DNA from: Bacteroidaceae bacterium
Lineage (GTDB): Bacteria; Bacteroidota; Bacteroidia; Bacteroidales; Bacteroidaceae
Direction: 5' to 3'
Assembly: GCA_024401095.1 (NCBI GenBank)
Contig: JAKSLR010000018.1
Coordinates: 1 to 59,344, forward strand
Length of the DNA: 59,344 nt
The position numbers were made by a program, and so were the translations under genes. A model generated the notes under the pieces. The model did not search any database. It saw only the letters and a program-made list of their open reading frames with translations, and was not told where the DNA came from. How positions within the stretch are numbered: the first letter of the stretch is position 1; each line of letters begins with the position of its first letter. This document shows positions 34,024 through 44,516 of the stretch, in pieces.

Positions 34024-36438
34024 ATGAAGAAAACACTTATGTTTGCTTTGCTGGCTGCTTTTAGTCTAGCCAGCTTGGCACAGGAGCGTCTGCCAGAATA
34101 TCTTCAGGCAGAGAAATTTACCCAGGAGAAGTTGAACAACATGCTGTTTTCAACCAAGGTTAATCCTGTTTGGATGCAGAAGGGTTCAAAATTCTGGTAT
34201 GAGTACAAAACAACAAAAGGTACAAACTGGTACATTGTAGATGCTGCAACCCGCACTCAAAAAGCTTTGTTTGACTTAGACGAGTTGGCAGCTCAGCTAA
34301 CCGAGATTGTTCAGGATCCATTCGATGCGCAGCATTTGAATATCCGTGGCCTTAAGGTAAAAGAAGATGCACGAACCTTTACTTTCCAGGTTCCATCTAC
34401 TCGTGAGAAAGCTAGTAGGAAGGGTGGAAGAAAAGAGAAAGAGACCTTTTATTTCTCTTATGATTCTCAGACCCGAAAGCTGACTCAACTCACAGAAGAG
34501 GAAGGTAAGGAAGAAAGAGGTGCACGCTGGGGTAATGTGTCTCCAGACAAGAAAACCGTTATCTATGCAAAAGACCTGAACCTCTATCGCATGAGCTATG
34601 AGGATTATCAGAAGGCTAAGAAAAACGAGAAGGATAGTACTATTGTAGAAATTCAGCTTACCACCGATGGTGTGAAGGACTTTGGCTATGGCCAGCCAGG
34701 AAATATGCTGAATACAGATACACTGATGAATGGTAAGCGTAGAGGTGTCTATGGCATTACCTGGTCACCAGACTCTCGCTATTTTGCTATTACTGTAGAA
34801 GATGAGCGTGCAGTAAAAGATCTTTGGGTAATCAATTCTGTTGCTAATCCAAGACCTACTCTGGAGACTTATAAGTACCAGATGCCAGGTGAAAAGGAGG
34901 CTCCTATAGAGCATCTTTATCTCTTTGACATGAGCAACAATACCCGCAAGGAAATCAAGACTGCCATGTACAAGGATCAGACCTTGGGCATTCAGCGAAC
35001 ACCACGCAAGAAGCGTGATACTGGTGTGGAAGACTTAGCTTCTACCTGGCTGGGCGATAACAATCGTTTCTTCCTGACCCGTAGTAGTCGTGACTTGCAC
35101 CGTATAGACGTGTGTACCTATACTTTGGGTGATGATTCTATCAAGACTATCATCCCTGAGCGCATGAATACTTATCAGGAAACCCGAAGCCTGCGTCTCA
35201 TTGGCAATAAGGAACTGATTCAGTGGAGCGAGCGTGACGGTTGGGCACATCTTTATCTTTATGATACAAACGGTAAGTTGAAGAACAGAATTACCAAGGG
35301 TTCTTACCATGTCGAGGATGTTGTATTGGTTGACGAAAAGTCTCGTACAGTATACTTCAAGGCTTGTGGCATGAACCCTAAGGAGAATCCTTACTATCAG
35401 CATTTATATAAGGTAGGTCTTGATGGCGGTACTCCAAAATTGGTTACTCCTGGCGATTATGTACATGAGGTACAGATGGATGATGATGGCTTAATTGTCG
35501 TTGATAACTATTCCCGTGTAAATACTGTTCCTAAGACAGACTTGCTGGATGCAAATGGCAATAAGATCATGACCTTGCAGGAGGCAGACTTCTCTCTGTT
35601 GTTTGCCGCTGGTTACCAGTTCCCTGAAACCTTTACTGTAAAGGCTGCAGATGGTATAACCGACTTGTATGGTGTCATGTACAAGCCATTCAACATGGAT
35701 TCTACCAAGGTTTATCCTATCGTAGACTATGTTTATCCAGGTCCTCAGGTTGAGGCTACAGAATATGCATTCCGTGCACCTACCGTACGTACTGACCGTC
35801 TGGCACAGGCTGGATTCATTGTGGTGACAGTAGGACAGCGTGGTGGTCACCCTAACCGTTCTAAGTGGTACCACAACTATGGTTATGGTAATATGCGCGA
35901 TTATCCATTGGCTGATCACAAGGCTGCCATTGAGCAGCTGGCAACTCGTCATAGTTTTATGGATATTAATAAAGTAGGTATCCATGGTCACAGTGGTGGT
36001 GGATTCATGAGTACAGCTGCTATTCTGCAGTATCCTGATTTCTTTAAGGTGGCAGTTAGCTGTGCTGGTAATCATGACAACAGCATTTACAACCGTTGGT
36101 GGAGTGAAACTCATCATGGTGTAAAGGAGGTTGTCACAGAGAAGGGTGATACAACATTCCAGTATAAGATTGGTACTAACCAGGAAATTGCTTCTCAGTT
36201 GAAGGGTCACCTCTTGCTGGTACATGGTGACATCGATAATAATGTACACCCAGGTAACACCATCCGTGTAATCAACGCCCTCATCAAGGCAGGCAAGCGT
36301 TTTGATATGCTTTTCCTGCCTCAGCAGCGTCACAGCTTTGGTGATATGAATGAGTATTTCTATTGGAGATTAGTTGACTACTTCTCAGAGCACTTGAGAG
36401 GAAAGAGCGAACACTTCGTAGATATTCCTAAACGATAA
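34024..36438 (+). CDS. Dipeptidyl peptidase IV (S9 family), exported
   Basis: The 804-residue protein starts with a signal peptide (MKKTLMFALLAAFSLASLAQ) and releases dipeptides, usually with Pro or Ala in second place, in the periplasm or at the surface. An N-terminal eight-bladed propeller fills about residues 30-530. The hydrolase domain has the triad S657 (GIHGHSGGGFMS), D736 (HGDIDNNVHPGNT) and H770 (QQRHSFGD). It lies 26 bp after sufS and could be read from the same transcript, although its role differs. A strong terminator follows. Confidence 0.93.
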   Translation: MKKTLMFALLAAFSLASLAQERLPEYLQAEKFTQEKLNNMLFSTKVNPVWMQKGSKFWYEYKTTKGTNWYIVDAATRTQKALFDLDELAAQLTEIVQDPFDAQHLNIRGLKVKEDARTFTFQVPSTREKASRKGGRKEKETFYFSYDSQTRKLTQLTEEEGKEERGARWGNVSPDKKTVIYAKDLNLYRMSYEDYQKAKKNEKDSTIVEIQLTTDGVKDFGYGQPGNMLNTDTLMNGKRRGVYGITWSPDSRYFAITVEDERAVKDLWVINSVANPRPTLETYKYQMPGEKEAPIEHLYLFDMSNNTRKEIKTAMYKDQTLGIQRTPRKKRDTGVEDLASTWLGDNNRFFLTRSSRDLHRIDVCTYTLGDDSIKTIIPERMNTYQETRSLRLIGNKELIQWSERDGWAHLYLYDTNGKLKNRITKGSYHVEDVVLVDEKSRTVYFKACGMNPKENPYYQHLYKVGLDGGTPKLVTPGDYVHEVQMDDDGLIVVDNYSRVNTVPKTDLLDANGNKIMTLQEADFSLLFAAGYQFPETFTVKAADGITDLYGVMYKPFNMDSTKVYPIVDYVYPGPQVEATEYAFRAPTVRTDRLAQAGFIVVTVGQRGGHPNRSKWYHNYGYGNMRDYPLADHKAAIEQLATRHSFMDINKVGIHGHSGGGFMSTAAILQYPDFFKVAVSCAGNHDNSIYNRWWSETHHGVKEVVTEKGDTTFQYKIGTNQEIASQLKGHLLLVHGDIDNNVHPGNTIRVINALIKAGKRFDMLFLPQQRHSFGDMNEYFYWRLVDYFSEHLRGKSEHFVDIPKR

Positions 36439-36440
36439 AG

Positions 36441-36474
36441 AAAAAGCGGGACTCTTGGGAGCCCCGCTTTTTTT
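36441..36474. terminator. Terminator between the DPP IV gene and rnhB
   Basis: AAAAAGCGGG (36441-36450) pairs with CCCGCTTTTT (36463-36472), with an inner CTC/GAG. It suits both convergent genes. Confidence 0.88.
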
Positions 36475-37093
36475 ATCCTTTCATCTCGTCTTTCGAGAAT
36501 AGTTCCATTTGTCCGTCGCCTAGCAGATTGTATGACAATCGGTGATAGGGGCTAACCCCATGTTCCGCTATGGCAGCCCTATGTTTCTTGGTAGGATAAC
36601 CCTTGTTCTTATTCCAGTCATAAACTGGATATTCCTCATGAAGTCGATTCATATAGTCGTCACGGTAGGTCTTTGCCAAGATGGAAGCTGCTGCAATGGA
36701 TAGGTATTTTCCATCACCTTTTACAATGGTGCTGTATGGCAAGTCTTGATAACGGTTAAATCTATTTCCGTCAATAATCAGATAGCCTGGGCGTACTTTA
36801 AGTTGGTCTATAGCCCGGTGCATAGCTAAGAAAGATGCACGCAGAATGTTGATTTCATCAATCTCTTTTTCATCTACCACACCTACAGCCCAGGCAATGG
36901 CATCGCGCTGTATTTCTTCGCGAAGCTCATAGCGCTGTTTCTCGGTAAGCTGCTTGGAGTCGTTCAATCGCTCATTCTGGTAGTCTTTCGGTAAAATGAC
37001 AGCGGCAGCATAAACGGCACCTGCCAAGCAACCACGGCCTGCCTCATCGCAGCCGGCTTCTATCTGTTCTTCTTGGAAATAAGGTTTCAGCAT
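36473..37093 (-). CDS. rnhB: Ribonuclease HII
   Basis: The 206-residue enzyme cuts RNA in RNA/DNA hybrids and removes single ribonucleotides. The first active-site motif [17 protein letters not shown] carries D and E. Others are in YLIIDGNRF (D), and in [15 protein letters not shown] (D). Length is standard. It is the last gene of a tight minus-strand operon, 4 bp after a sugar isomerase-like gene; the link in function is not obvious. Confidence 0.95.
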   Translation of the reverse strand: MLKPYFQEEQIEAGCDEAGRGCLAGAVYAAAVILPKDYQNERLNDSKQLTEKQRYELREEIQRDAIAWAVGVVDEKEIDEINILRASFLAMHRAIDQLKVRPGYLIIDGNRFNRYQDLPYSTIVKGDGKYLSIAAASILAKTYRDDYMNRLHEEYPVYDWNKNKGYPTKKHRAAIAEHGVSPYHRLSYNLLGDGQMELFSKDEMKG

Positions 37094-37097
37094 TGTC

Positions 37098-38003
37098 TCA
37101 GATTACAAATTGTTCCATGTATTTCTTTGACAGCTTTAGACTGTCAAGAACCTTTTCCTTGCTGCTTTCAAAGGCACGGTCTTCTACTTCTATGCAGGTA
37201 AAGCTGTCGTACCCTATATCGGTCAGCGCAGAAATGTATTTGCCCCAGTCTACATCGCCAAGTCCTGGGAGTTTAGGGTGCATGTATTCCAGAGGATAAG
37301 CCATGATGCCACAACGCTTCATCTTCTCTACATCCAGCTTGATGTCCTTGCAGTGTACATGGAAGATCTTATCCTTGAACTCGTACAGCGGCTGGATATA
37401 ATCTATCATCTGCCAGATAAAGTGAGATGGGTCATAGTTGATGCCTAAATTGTCGTATGGAAGAATGTCAAAGACTTTCTTCCAGATAACTGGAGTTGTC
37501 ATCAGGTTTTGTCCGCCTGGCCACTGGGTGCGGTCAAACAGCATTGGGCAGTTTTCAATGGCAATCTTAACTCCTCTTTCCTTGGCATAGTCTAGAATAG
37601 GTGGCCAGATTTGAGCTACCAGTTCCAGATTTTCTTCCACACATTTAGAAGAATCACGTCCTATGAAAGTTGTAACCATGTTGACACCCAGCTTGTGACT
37701 GGCATCAATTACTTTATAAAGGTGCTCAATGTTGTGTTGGCGCTTCTCCAGATCAGCATCCATCGTATTTGGATAGAATGCCAGGGATGAAATTTCCACC
37801 CCACACTTAGCTGTATATTCCTTGATATAATCTACGTTCAGCTCGTCTACGTTGATATGGCTGACACCAGCATAGCGACGCTCTGCCTTTCCGCAAGGCC
37901 AGCAAGCTACTTCTACACACTGGAAGCCCATTTCCTGGGCCGTATCCATCATTTCCTCAAAGGTCCAACCGTCAAGGATTGCACTTACAAATCCTAGTTT
38001 CAT
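37098..38003 (-). CDS. Sugar phosphate isomerase/epimerase-like TIM-barrel protein
   Basis: The 301-residue cytoplasmic protein has the xylose isomerase-like TIM-barrel fold: [11 protein letters not shown] near the N-terminus, [23 protein letters not shown], and [12 protein letters not shown], with E, D/H, H and E/D placed to bind a divalent metal. There is no signal peptide. It lies 3 bp after the oxidoreductase gene and 4 bp before rnhB. Together with the oxidoreductase it probably acts in breakdown of an oxidised sugar or polyol; the substrate cannot be read from sequence. Confidence 0.88.
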   Translation of the reverse strand: MKLGFVSAILDGWTFEEMMDTAQEMGFQCVEVACWPCGKAERRYAGVSHINVDELNVDYIKEYTAKCGVEISSLAFYPNTMDADLEKRQHNIEHLYKVIDASHKLGVNMVTTFIGRDSSKCVEENLELVAQIWPPILDYAKERGVKIAIENCPMLFDRTQWPGGQNLMTTPVIWKKVFDILPYDNLGINYDPSHFIWQMIDYIQPLYEFKDKIFHVHCKDIKLDVEKMKRCGIMAYPLEYMHPKLPGLGDVDWGKYISALTDIGYDSFTCIEVEDRAFESSKEKVLDSLKLSKKYMEQFVI

Positions 38004-38006
38004 GTC

Positions 38007-39056
38007 TTATTTGGTTTTGTTTTCTGGGATTTCTATTGTTTGTTTCTCAGCATTGCTCTTAAGAGCAGCAAAGATAGCTCTCATGGCAGGAAGAATCTTC
38101 TCACCCAGAAGGTCTGAGTCCAGATTCTTCTCCAGTGTTTCAATGAACAGGTCTGGCATGCCCGACTTAGTCTGGTTGTCATTGGTTTGGATAGCCTCTA
38201 CATCCAGGTTAATCTGTTCACCATCCTTCTTTATCAGCTGAATGGCATAATCTGGGTTGTCATAAATGCGCAAGATACCTTCTGTACCATAGATGACTGT
38301 AGAATTATCTTCTGCTCCGTAGTAGGTCCAGCTGGCGGTCATTGTGCCTATGGTGCCATCTTCCATGGTGTAGATACAGATGGCATTATCGTCCACTCCA
38401 ATGAGCTGACCATCTTCATCTGTTTTGTCAAGTGTAGAGATGGTGGCAGAAACGGAAGTGACGTTCTGACCCAACAAGAATTGAATTAAGTCGGTCTTGT
38501 GAATGCCTAAGTCTGCCATAGCACCCATGGCAGCACTGTTCTTGTTGAAGAACCAGGTACTCTTTCCTGGGTTAATGCTCCAGGTTTCAGGTCCTCCATG
38601 ACCGAAGGTTGTGCGGAAGGTAAGAACCTTACCGATGGTACCTTCTGCAATCATCTTACGAGCTTCTGCATGAGCTTTGGTCAAGCGCTGGTTCTGGGCT
38701 ATCATGAGGATTTTTCCGTTCTTCTTTGCTGCTTCTACCATAGCTTCACACTCTTCTGGGGTGACTGCCATAGGCTTTTCACAAAGTACGTCCTTACCTG
38801 CATTCAGTGCCTGGATAGTTACAGAGGCATGAGCCTGGTTGGCCAGCGCAACTACTACAGCGTCAATTTCAGGGTCAGCTGTCAGCTCTTCTACACTGGC
38901 ATATACCTTTCCCCCATATTTTGCTGCCATGTCTTCAGCTCGGCTGGTGGTAGGATTGTAATACCCCACCAGCTGAACGTCAGGATTATCTGCCAGTTCT
39001 GGAATGTGACGGACTTGTGCAATCTTGCCACATCCTAAAATACCAATTTTCTTCAT
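38007..39056 (-). CDS. Gfo/Idh/MocA-family NAD(P)-dependent oxidoreductase
   Basis: The 349-residue protein starts with a Rossmann motif (KIGILGCGKIAQVRHIPEL) and has the family signature CEKPMAVTPEECEAMVEAAKK, including the EKP lysine. A C-terminal alpha/beta domain with DLGIHKTDLIQFLLG follows. Such enzymes oxidise or reduce sugars at ring hydroxyls. The sequence lacks an exported signal, so it acts in the cytoplasm. Gaps of 3 bp on both sides place it within an operon between two TIM-barrel proteins. Confidence 0.93.
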   Translation of the reverse strand: MKKIGILGCGKIAQVRHIPELADNPDVQLVGYYNPTTSRAEDMAAKYGGKVYASVEELTADPEIDAVVVALANQAHASVTIQALNAGKDVLCEKPMAVTPEECEAMVEAAKKNGKILMIAQNQRLTKAHAEARKMIAEGTIGKVLTFRTTFGHGGPETWSINPGKSTWFFNKNSAAMGAMADLGIHKTDLIQFLLGQNVTSVSATISTLDKTDEDGQLIGVDDNAICIYTMEDGTIGTMTASWTYYGAEDNSTVIYGTEGILRIYDNPDYAIQLIKKDGEQINLDVEAIQTNDNQTKSGMPDLFIETLEKNLDSDLLGEKILPAMRAIFAALKSNAEKQTIEIPENKTK

Positions 39057-39059
39057 GGA

Positions 39060-40811
39060 TTACTTGTAGCTAGGTTGAACATAATCAGCATGACGCAGAT
39101 AAAGTGCACTTTCACGAAGGCCCTTCAGGATATTCTTGGTGCTTGCGCTTTCCAACTCTACCACGAAGCCTTTTGTTCCGGCTTTCTTGAAGTTCTTGAA
39201 GATAGCGTCGAAGCCTACCATTCCACTCTGGCCGATTTCATACTTATCTTTGATGTGCAGCAGTTCAAAACGACCTGGATACTTAGTCATGTATTCTACA
39301 GGACTTGCACCTGCCATGACTGCCCAGTATACGTCTAACTCAAAGAATACATTTTCTGGCTTGGTGTTTGCCAGGAATACATCTAGCATGGTGGTGTTAG
39401 CCACCTTCTTCAGCTCGTGGCTGTGGCTGTGATAACCGAACTTGATACCTGCAGCCTTACACTTCTCGCCAATGGCATTCAGATAGTTGGCCATAGTCTT
39501 CATGTCAGCCTCGTTGTCCAGAGGGTTGCTCCAGGACATAACCAGGTAAGGAACACCTGCAGCCTTGTGTGCAGCAATACAAGCATCCCACCACTTCAGG
39601 GCTTCTGTAAAGTTACCGCTAGCCATTTCTTCCTTGGTCAGTGCGTGGCTGGTGTGTGAAGAAACCAGTTTCAGGCCAGCCTTCTCAATTTCTGCCTTGA
39701 ATGCAGCAGGAGCCATACCAGAGAACTTACCATCGTTGTAGCTTGCAGCCTCTACGCCTGTATAACCCATCTGAGCCAGACGCATGAGTACATATTCATG
39801 ATTCTTTGCGAACTTTTCTGGAGTACCAATCAGGTCACGTGCTGAATACAGCTGAATGTTGATGTCCTTCTTAGGAGCGTCAATTTCATCCTTGATACGA
39901 TAGCTTACATAAGCAAATTTCTTGCTGTCAGGACTCCAGGAATTAACGTTGATAGTACCCTGACCGCCGAAGAGCTCTGTCAGAACTACTGGTTTTCCAC
40001 CTGTTGCAGGAATCATGCGCAGCTGTACGTTCAGGTCTGCAATGTGAGAACCTGGATCAATTTCATAATCGTGATAGGCAATATAAACCACCTTCTTTCC
40101 GTCAGGAGAGATATGTGGGAACCAAGAGTTCATGTCCTCGTCAAAGGTCATCTGTGTCTGTTCCTTTCCGTTGGCTTTCATGCGCCAAGCTTGCATGCGG
40201 CCAGTGCGTACACTGTTGAACCAGATGTACTTTCCGTCTCGGCTATACTCTGGACCGTCATCCAAACCAGGAGCGGTTGTCAGTCGGGTTTCCTTGCCAC
40301 CCTTTACTGGCATGGTCCATACATCCTGTTCTTGATTAGGACCGCGGAATGCGCAGTATGCCAGTGTCTTTCCGTCAGGGCTGATGCCATGCAGGTAGCT
40401 AGGGCCTATAGGAGTAACCTGGCGAGGCTCACCACCTTCAAAAGGAACTACGAATACGTAGCTGTTGTAACCTTTCATTTTAGGATTGTTGCTACTGATG
40501 CCGATGAACTTACCGTCTGCACTGATGACGTGGTCATTGTTACACTGGGTAATGCTGCCGGTATTGATTTCCTCCAGGTCGGTAGAACCGTCTGGGGCAA
40601 TTTTGTAGAGTTTTCCACCCTTGTTGATCACTAACCACTTACCGTCTGGGGTCCAGTTTGGAGCCTCAATAGTGTAAGGGAATTCCTTGATTATTTTGTG
40701 TGTGCCAGCTTCTACGTCAAAGATTTCTAAATAGCTGATGCTAGGATTTGGATGCTGGGCAGATACTGTTGTTGCCATACTCAATGCAAGTAAAAAAAGT
40801 GTTTTTTTCAT
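39060..40811 (-). CDS. Exported fusion of TolB-like beta-propeller and TIM-barrel isomerase domain
   Basis: The 583-residue protein has a signal peptide (MKKTLFLLALSMATTVSAQ). Residues of about 25-310 contain repeated PD40/WD40-like units (WTPDGKWLVI, ISPDGKTLAY, YSRDGKYIWF, ISPDGKKVVY, WSPDSKKFAY). At about 320 the sequence passes to NIQLYSARDLIGTPEKF, the usual N-terminus of a sugar isomerase/epimerase TIM barrel, which continues to the end with GIKFGYHSHSHE and LLHIKDKY. The fused protein would act in the periplasm. It is the first gene of the operon, with a TATATTTG box on the minus strand at 40846-40853. Substrate unknown. Confidence 0.88.
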   Translation of the reverse strand: MKKTLFLLALSMATTVSAQHPNPSISYLEIFDVEAGTHKIIKEFPYTIEAPNWTPDGKWLVINKGGKLYKIAPDGSTDLEEINTGSITQCNNDHVISADGKFIGISSNNPKMKGYNSYVFVVPFEGGEPRQVTPIGPSYLHGISPDGKTLAYCAFRGPNQEQDVWTMPVKGGKETRLTTAPGLDDGPEYSRDGKYIWFNSVRTGRMQAWRMKANGKEQTQMTFDEDMNSWFPHISPDGKKVVYIAYHDYEIDPGSHIADLNVQLRMIPATGGKPVVLTELFGGQGTINVNSWSPDSKKFAYVSYRIKDEIDAPKKDINIQLYSARDLIGTPEKFAKNHEYVLMRLAQMGYTGVEAASYNDGKFSGMAPAAFKAEIEKAGLKLVSSHTSHALTKEEMASGNFTEALKWWDACIAAHKAAGVPYLVMSWSNPLDNEADMKTMANYLNAIGEKCKAAGIKFGYHSHSHELKKVANTTMLDVFLANTKPENVFFELDVYWAVMAGASPVEYMTKYPGRFELLHIKDKYEIGQSGMVGFDAIFKNFKKAGTKGFVVELESASTKNILKGLRESALYLRHADYVQPSYK

Positions 40812-40895
40812 GAGTGTTGATTTAAAAAATTACTCGATATTTTTGCAAATATACTGAAATATTCAACTTCTCGCATTTAATTTCAGCTTTTTTGC

Positions 40896-40903
40896 TAACT
40901 TTG
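40896..40903 (+). promoter_or_regulatory. Promoter -7 box of the rhamnosidase operon
   Basis: TAACTTTG matches TAnnTTTG, 25 bp before the ATG, and lies back to back with the divergent operon's promoter. Confidence 0.5.
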
Positions 40904-40928
40904 ACGGCATAATCAGTAATAAAATATC

Positions 40929-43900
40929 ATGAAAAAGTATTTGTCTTTATTATTGATGGTTTGTGCTCTGTCACCACTATGTGCCCAGACCACCATCAGT
41001 AAACTTACCGTTCAGGATTTAGAAAACCCTATCACGGTAGAAGATGCCCATCCGTTGTTTGGCTGGCAGATGAGTTCTAAGGAAAAAGGCCAGAAACAAA
41101 CTGCCTATCAGCTTGTTGTAACTCGCGAGAGTGATGGTAAGGTGTTGTGGAATTCCGGCAAGAAGAATTCTTCTGAATCACAGAACATCAAGTATCTGGG
41201 AACTTCCCTGCAGCCTGAAACTGCCTATGCGTGGAAAGTGAACGTATGGGACAAGGATGGAAAGCAGTATGAAAGTGCATCCCGTTTTGAAACCGGATTA
41301 ATGAACAAGACCATTTATGCCTGGGACGGTGCACAGTGGATTGGTTCTACCGAGAACCGTCTGGATGCAGCTGCCCAGAGCTATTTTGAGATTGCTACCA
41401 AGTTCCAGATCAAGAGTGGCGACAAGATGTCGCTGGTGATGGGTGCTGGCGACTTCCGTTTCCAGGATCCTTTCCAGAACCCTGAAAGTGTAAGCGGAAC
41501 ACATTATGTTCGCGTAGAGCTGGATTTCTCTGGCGAAACTACCCTGAATGTCTATCGCGTAGGTTTTGCACCTACAGGCAAGGCTGACGCGCCTCTCTAT
41601 TCTGTCAAGAAATCCACTCATCCGGATACAAACCTTGAAGAACTGCTCCCTGCATCTAGCAAGCAGGCACAGCATGCACTGGAGGTTTACGTGGAATATG
41701 GTCAGATCTATTTTGTGATCGATGGCAAGGACCTGATCATAGAGAAACCTCGCCGTTTCGGCTGGGGAGGCTTTGCTGTAGGTCATACCAGTAAGCAGTT
41801 CCCTAAGGGTACTAAGCTTACCGTGAGCCCTTACGGCAGTGGCGGTAACTACAATACAGTACCTCATCTGGGCCAGGTTGGTTTTGCTGCAGAAGCAGGC
41901 TCTGAAGTAGCATTTACCGATTATCAGATTCTGAACTGCGGTATGAGCGAAGACCCAATTGCTTTTGATGCTCAGCACTACGGCATCTTCAAGAACCTGA
42001 AGGGTGTGACAGTAAATGGCAAGACCATTGCAGTAAAGGGCGAGGAGAAGACCATGACCCTGGCTACTGCCGACCCTACCCACGGCGCACTGACCCAGCT
42101 CAGAAAGACTTTCCAGGTGGGAAAGAAAGTAAAGAGTGCCAAGATTTACGCATCTGCCATGGGTTCTTATGAGCTCTACATCAACGGCCAGCGTGTGGGT
42201 AATGACTGGTTTGCTCCAGGCGACAGCCAGTTCCGTGAAACGCTTACTTACCAGGCATACGATGTAACTGCTCTCCTGCAGAGTGGTGCCAACGCTCTTG
42301 CAGCACAGCTTAATCCGGGCTGGTTCACCGGTTACATGACCTTTACCAGCACCAACTATAATTTCTTCGGTGATCATGAGGCATTGTTAGCTCGCTTGGT
42401 CATCCGCTATGAAGATGGTACAAAAGAGGTTATCGTTTCAGATCCTAAGACTTGGAAGATGTACACCGACGGTCCTATCCGCTTTGGTAGTTTCTTCCAG
42501 GGTGAGACCTACGATGCTCGCAAGGAAGCTGCAGTAGAGGGTTGGAAGACAGCTGGCTATGCTGATGCTTCCTGGAAGACTCCACAGGTAATCAGTATGC
42601 GCTCCTGGATGCACCCTGACTTGCAGGCACGTTATGATGGCCTGGTACAGGTTCGTGAGACCTTGAATGCCCAGAACCTGTGTGCTACTCACAGCAAGGA
42701 CGGTCACACTTATATCTACAACATGGGTGTGAACATGGTAGGTGTTCCTTCCATCAGCATTCCTGCCGGATGGTTGAAGGAAGGCGATGTTGTTATTGTA
42801 CGTTATGCAGAACAGTTGTTCCCTGCAGCCTATAAGAAGCAGGCTGGCCGTCCTCAGTATGAGACCATGCGTGCTGCATTTGATACCGATTTCTATGTAG
42901 CCAAGGGTTCTGAGGCTGTCACCATTCAGCCATCTACCACATTCCGTGGTTATCAGTACGTGCAGATTACCTTGCCTTCTCACAAGGGTGCCCTGCCTCT
43001 GGAGAATGTAAAGGGTCTGGTTTTGTCTAGCGACAAGCTGCCTCAGGGCACTTACCAGGTTACTACTACCGATAAGAATGCCACAGGCAAGCTGGTGAAC
43101 CAGCTCATCAAGAACATCCAGCGCAGTCAGCTGGGTAATTTCTTCACTATTCCTACCGACTGTCCTCAGCGTAATGAGCGCATGGGATGGACTGGCGATG
43201 CACAGGCTTATACCCGTACCGCAACCTACAATAGCGATGTCCGCAACTTCTTCCGCCAGTGGATGGTGGCTCTGCGTGCCGATCAGGGTATTGGCTCAGA
43301 AACCGATGCTGCAGGAGGTATTGGAAGCACCGTACCTACTTATAACATGGCCGATGACGAGACCTTTGCCGATGGTACTACCTGGAGTGGAGCAGTCTGC
43401 CAGGTACCTTGGCAGCTCTACCAGCAGTATGGCGACAAGCAGATCATTGAAGAGAACATGGAGGCTATGATGTCTTGGTTGAATGGTATGGATTTCTATG
43501 ATCAGAGTGAGAAATATCCACACCTCAGTGCCAAGGCTACCGGTCTGGCCGACTGGCTGAGCATGGACCCTCATACTACCAGCGACTTGTGTAACAATGC
43601 CATTTACATCCATCTCATGGATGTCACTGCTGTCATGGCCGAAGCTATTGGCCGTACAGACTATGCGGAATTATTGCGCGAACGCCATGACCTGGCTCTC
43701 CAGGAGTGGAACGACTGCTACGTGGATCCTGCTACCGGCAAGACCCGCAGTGCCGACGGAAAGCTTATCCATTCACAAAGCTCTTATGCCACTCCATTGA
43801 ACTTCAATGTCTTCCTGCCTAAGTACAAGGCTCAGGCAGAGCAGTATCTGGCAGAGCTTACAGCCAATCCATCGGCTAGCTTTGATGGCCAAAGCATGAC

Positions 43901-44516
43901 TTTCGCTCCTTATACCATCACTACCGGCTTTAGCGGCACACCTAACATGTTGCCTTCACTGACTCGCGGTGGTAAGTGGGACGATGCTTATAAACTCTTC
44001 ACTTCTACCAAGTTCACCTCTTGGCTCTACCCTGTCACCCTGGGTGCAACTTCAGTCTGGGAGCGCTGGAACGGTTATGAGGTAGCCTTCGGCGAGAAGA
44101 ACCAAAACAGTATGAACTCTTTCAACCACTTTGCACTGGGTGCAGTAGGTGAGTGGATGTATGAATACTCTCTGGGTATTACCAGTGGCGATGCCAAGAA
44201 GGGTCAGCCAGGTTACAAGCACTTCACGCTGCAACCTACCGTAGGCCCATTGTATAGCAGCCTGGAAGGAAGCTACGAGAGTAATTACGGTACAATCTCC
44301 GTAAAGTGGACAGCCGACGGAAAGAGCCAGATGCTGACCTATGAAGTAACCGTTCCTGCCAATACTTCTGCTACTTTGTACCTTCCAGGTAATGCAGGCT
44401 CTGGCGAGGGTTATGTAGGTCAGGAAACCCATCTGGAGCATGCTGTGGCTCACTATGAGCTGGAAAGTGGCCATTATGCATTTACCTGTGAGAATGGAAC
44501 ATGGAAGTTAAAATGA
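40929..44516 (+). CDS. Alpha-L-rhamnosidase (GH78), exported
   Basis: The 1195-residue enzyme has a signal peptide (MKKYLSLLLMVCALSPLCAQ) and removes terminal alpha-L-rhamnose, as in pectin rhamnogalacturonan or plant glycosides. The N-terminal part has the fibronectin-like start of GH78 proteins (NPITVEDAHPLFGWQMSS) and then a beta-domain insertion. Middle beta-sandwich modules precede the (alpha/alpha)6 catalytic domain, whose hallmark TDCPQRNERMGWTGDAQAY starts at D744. A C-terminal beta-sandwich follows. Its stop overlaps the next gene's ATG as ATGA, so the esterase is coupled to it. Confidence 0.94.
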   Translation: MKKYLSLLLMVCALSPLCAQTTISKLTVQDLENPITVEDAHPLFGWQMSSKEKGQKQTAYQLVVTRESDGKVLWNSGKKNSSESQNIKYLGTSLQPETAYAWKVNVWDKDGKQYESASRFETGLMNKTIYAWDGAQWIGSTENRLDAAAQSYFEIATKFQIKSGDKMSLVMGAGDFRFQDPFQNPESVSGTHYVRVELDFSGETTLNVYRVGFAPTGKADAPLYSVKKSTHPDTNLEELLPASSKQAQHALEVYVEYGQIYFVIDGKDLIIEKPRRFGWGGFAVGHTSKQFPKGTKLTVSPYGSGGNYNTVPHLGQVGFAAEAGSEVAFTDYQILNCGMSEDPIAFDAQHYGIFKNLKGVTVNGKTIAVKGEEKTMTLATADPTHGALTQLRKTFQVGKKVKSAKIYASAMGSYELYINGQRVGNDWFAPGDSQFRETLTYQAYDVTALLQSGANALAAQLNPGWFTGYMTFTSTNYNFFGDHEALLARLVIRYEDGTKEVIVSDPKTWKMYTDGPIRFGSFFQGETYDARKEAAVEGWKTAGYADASWKTPQVISMRSWMHPDLQARYDGLVQVRETLNAQNLCATHSKDGHTYIYNMGVNMVGVPSISIPAGWLKEGDVVIVRYAEQLFPAAYKKQAGRPQYETMRAAFDTDFYVAKGSEAVTIQPSTTFRGYQYVQITLPSHKGALPLENVKGLVLSSDKLPQGTYQVTTTDKNATGKLVNQLIKNIQRSQLGNFFTIPTDCPQRNERMGWTGDAQAYTRTATYNSDVRNFFRQWMVALRADQGIGSETDAAGGIGSTVPTYNMADDETFADGTTWSGAVCQVPWQLYQQYGDKQIIEENMEAMMSWLNGMDFYDQSEKYPHLSAKATGLADWLSMDPHTTSDLCNNAIYIHLMDVTAVMAEAIGRTDYAELLRERHDLALQEWNDCYVDPATGKTRSADGKLIHSQSSYATPLNFNVFLPKYKAQAEQYLAELTANPSASFDGQSMTFAPYTITTGFSGTPNMLPSLTRGGKWDDAYKLFTSTKFTSWLYPVTLGATSVWERWNGYEVAFGEKNQNSMNSFNHFALGAVGEWMYEYSLGITSGDAKKGQPGYKHFTLQPTVGPLYSSLEGSYESNYGTISVKWTADGKSQMLTYEVTVPANTSATLYLPGNAGSGEGYVGQETHLEHAVAHYELESGHYAFTCENGTWKLK

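Noticed and set aside
41298..42377. 359-codon minus-strand open frame inside the rhamnosidase gene
   Set aside because: Antisense shadow of a GH78 gene with no recognisable domain.
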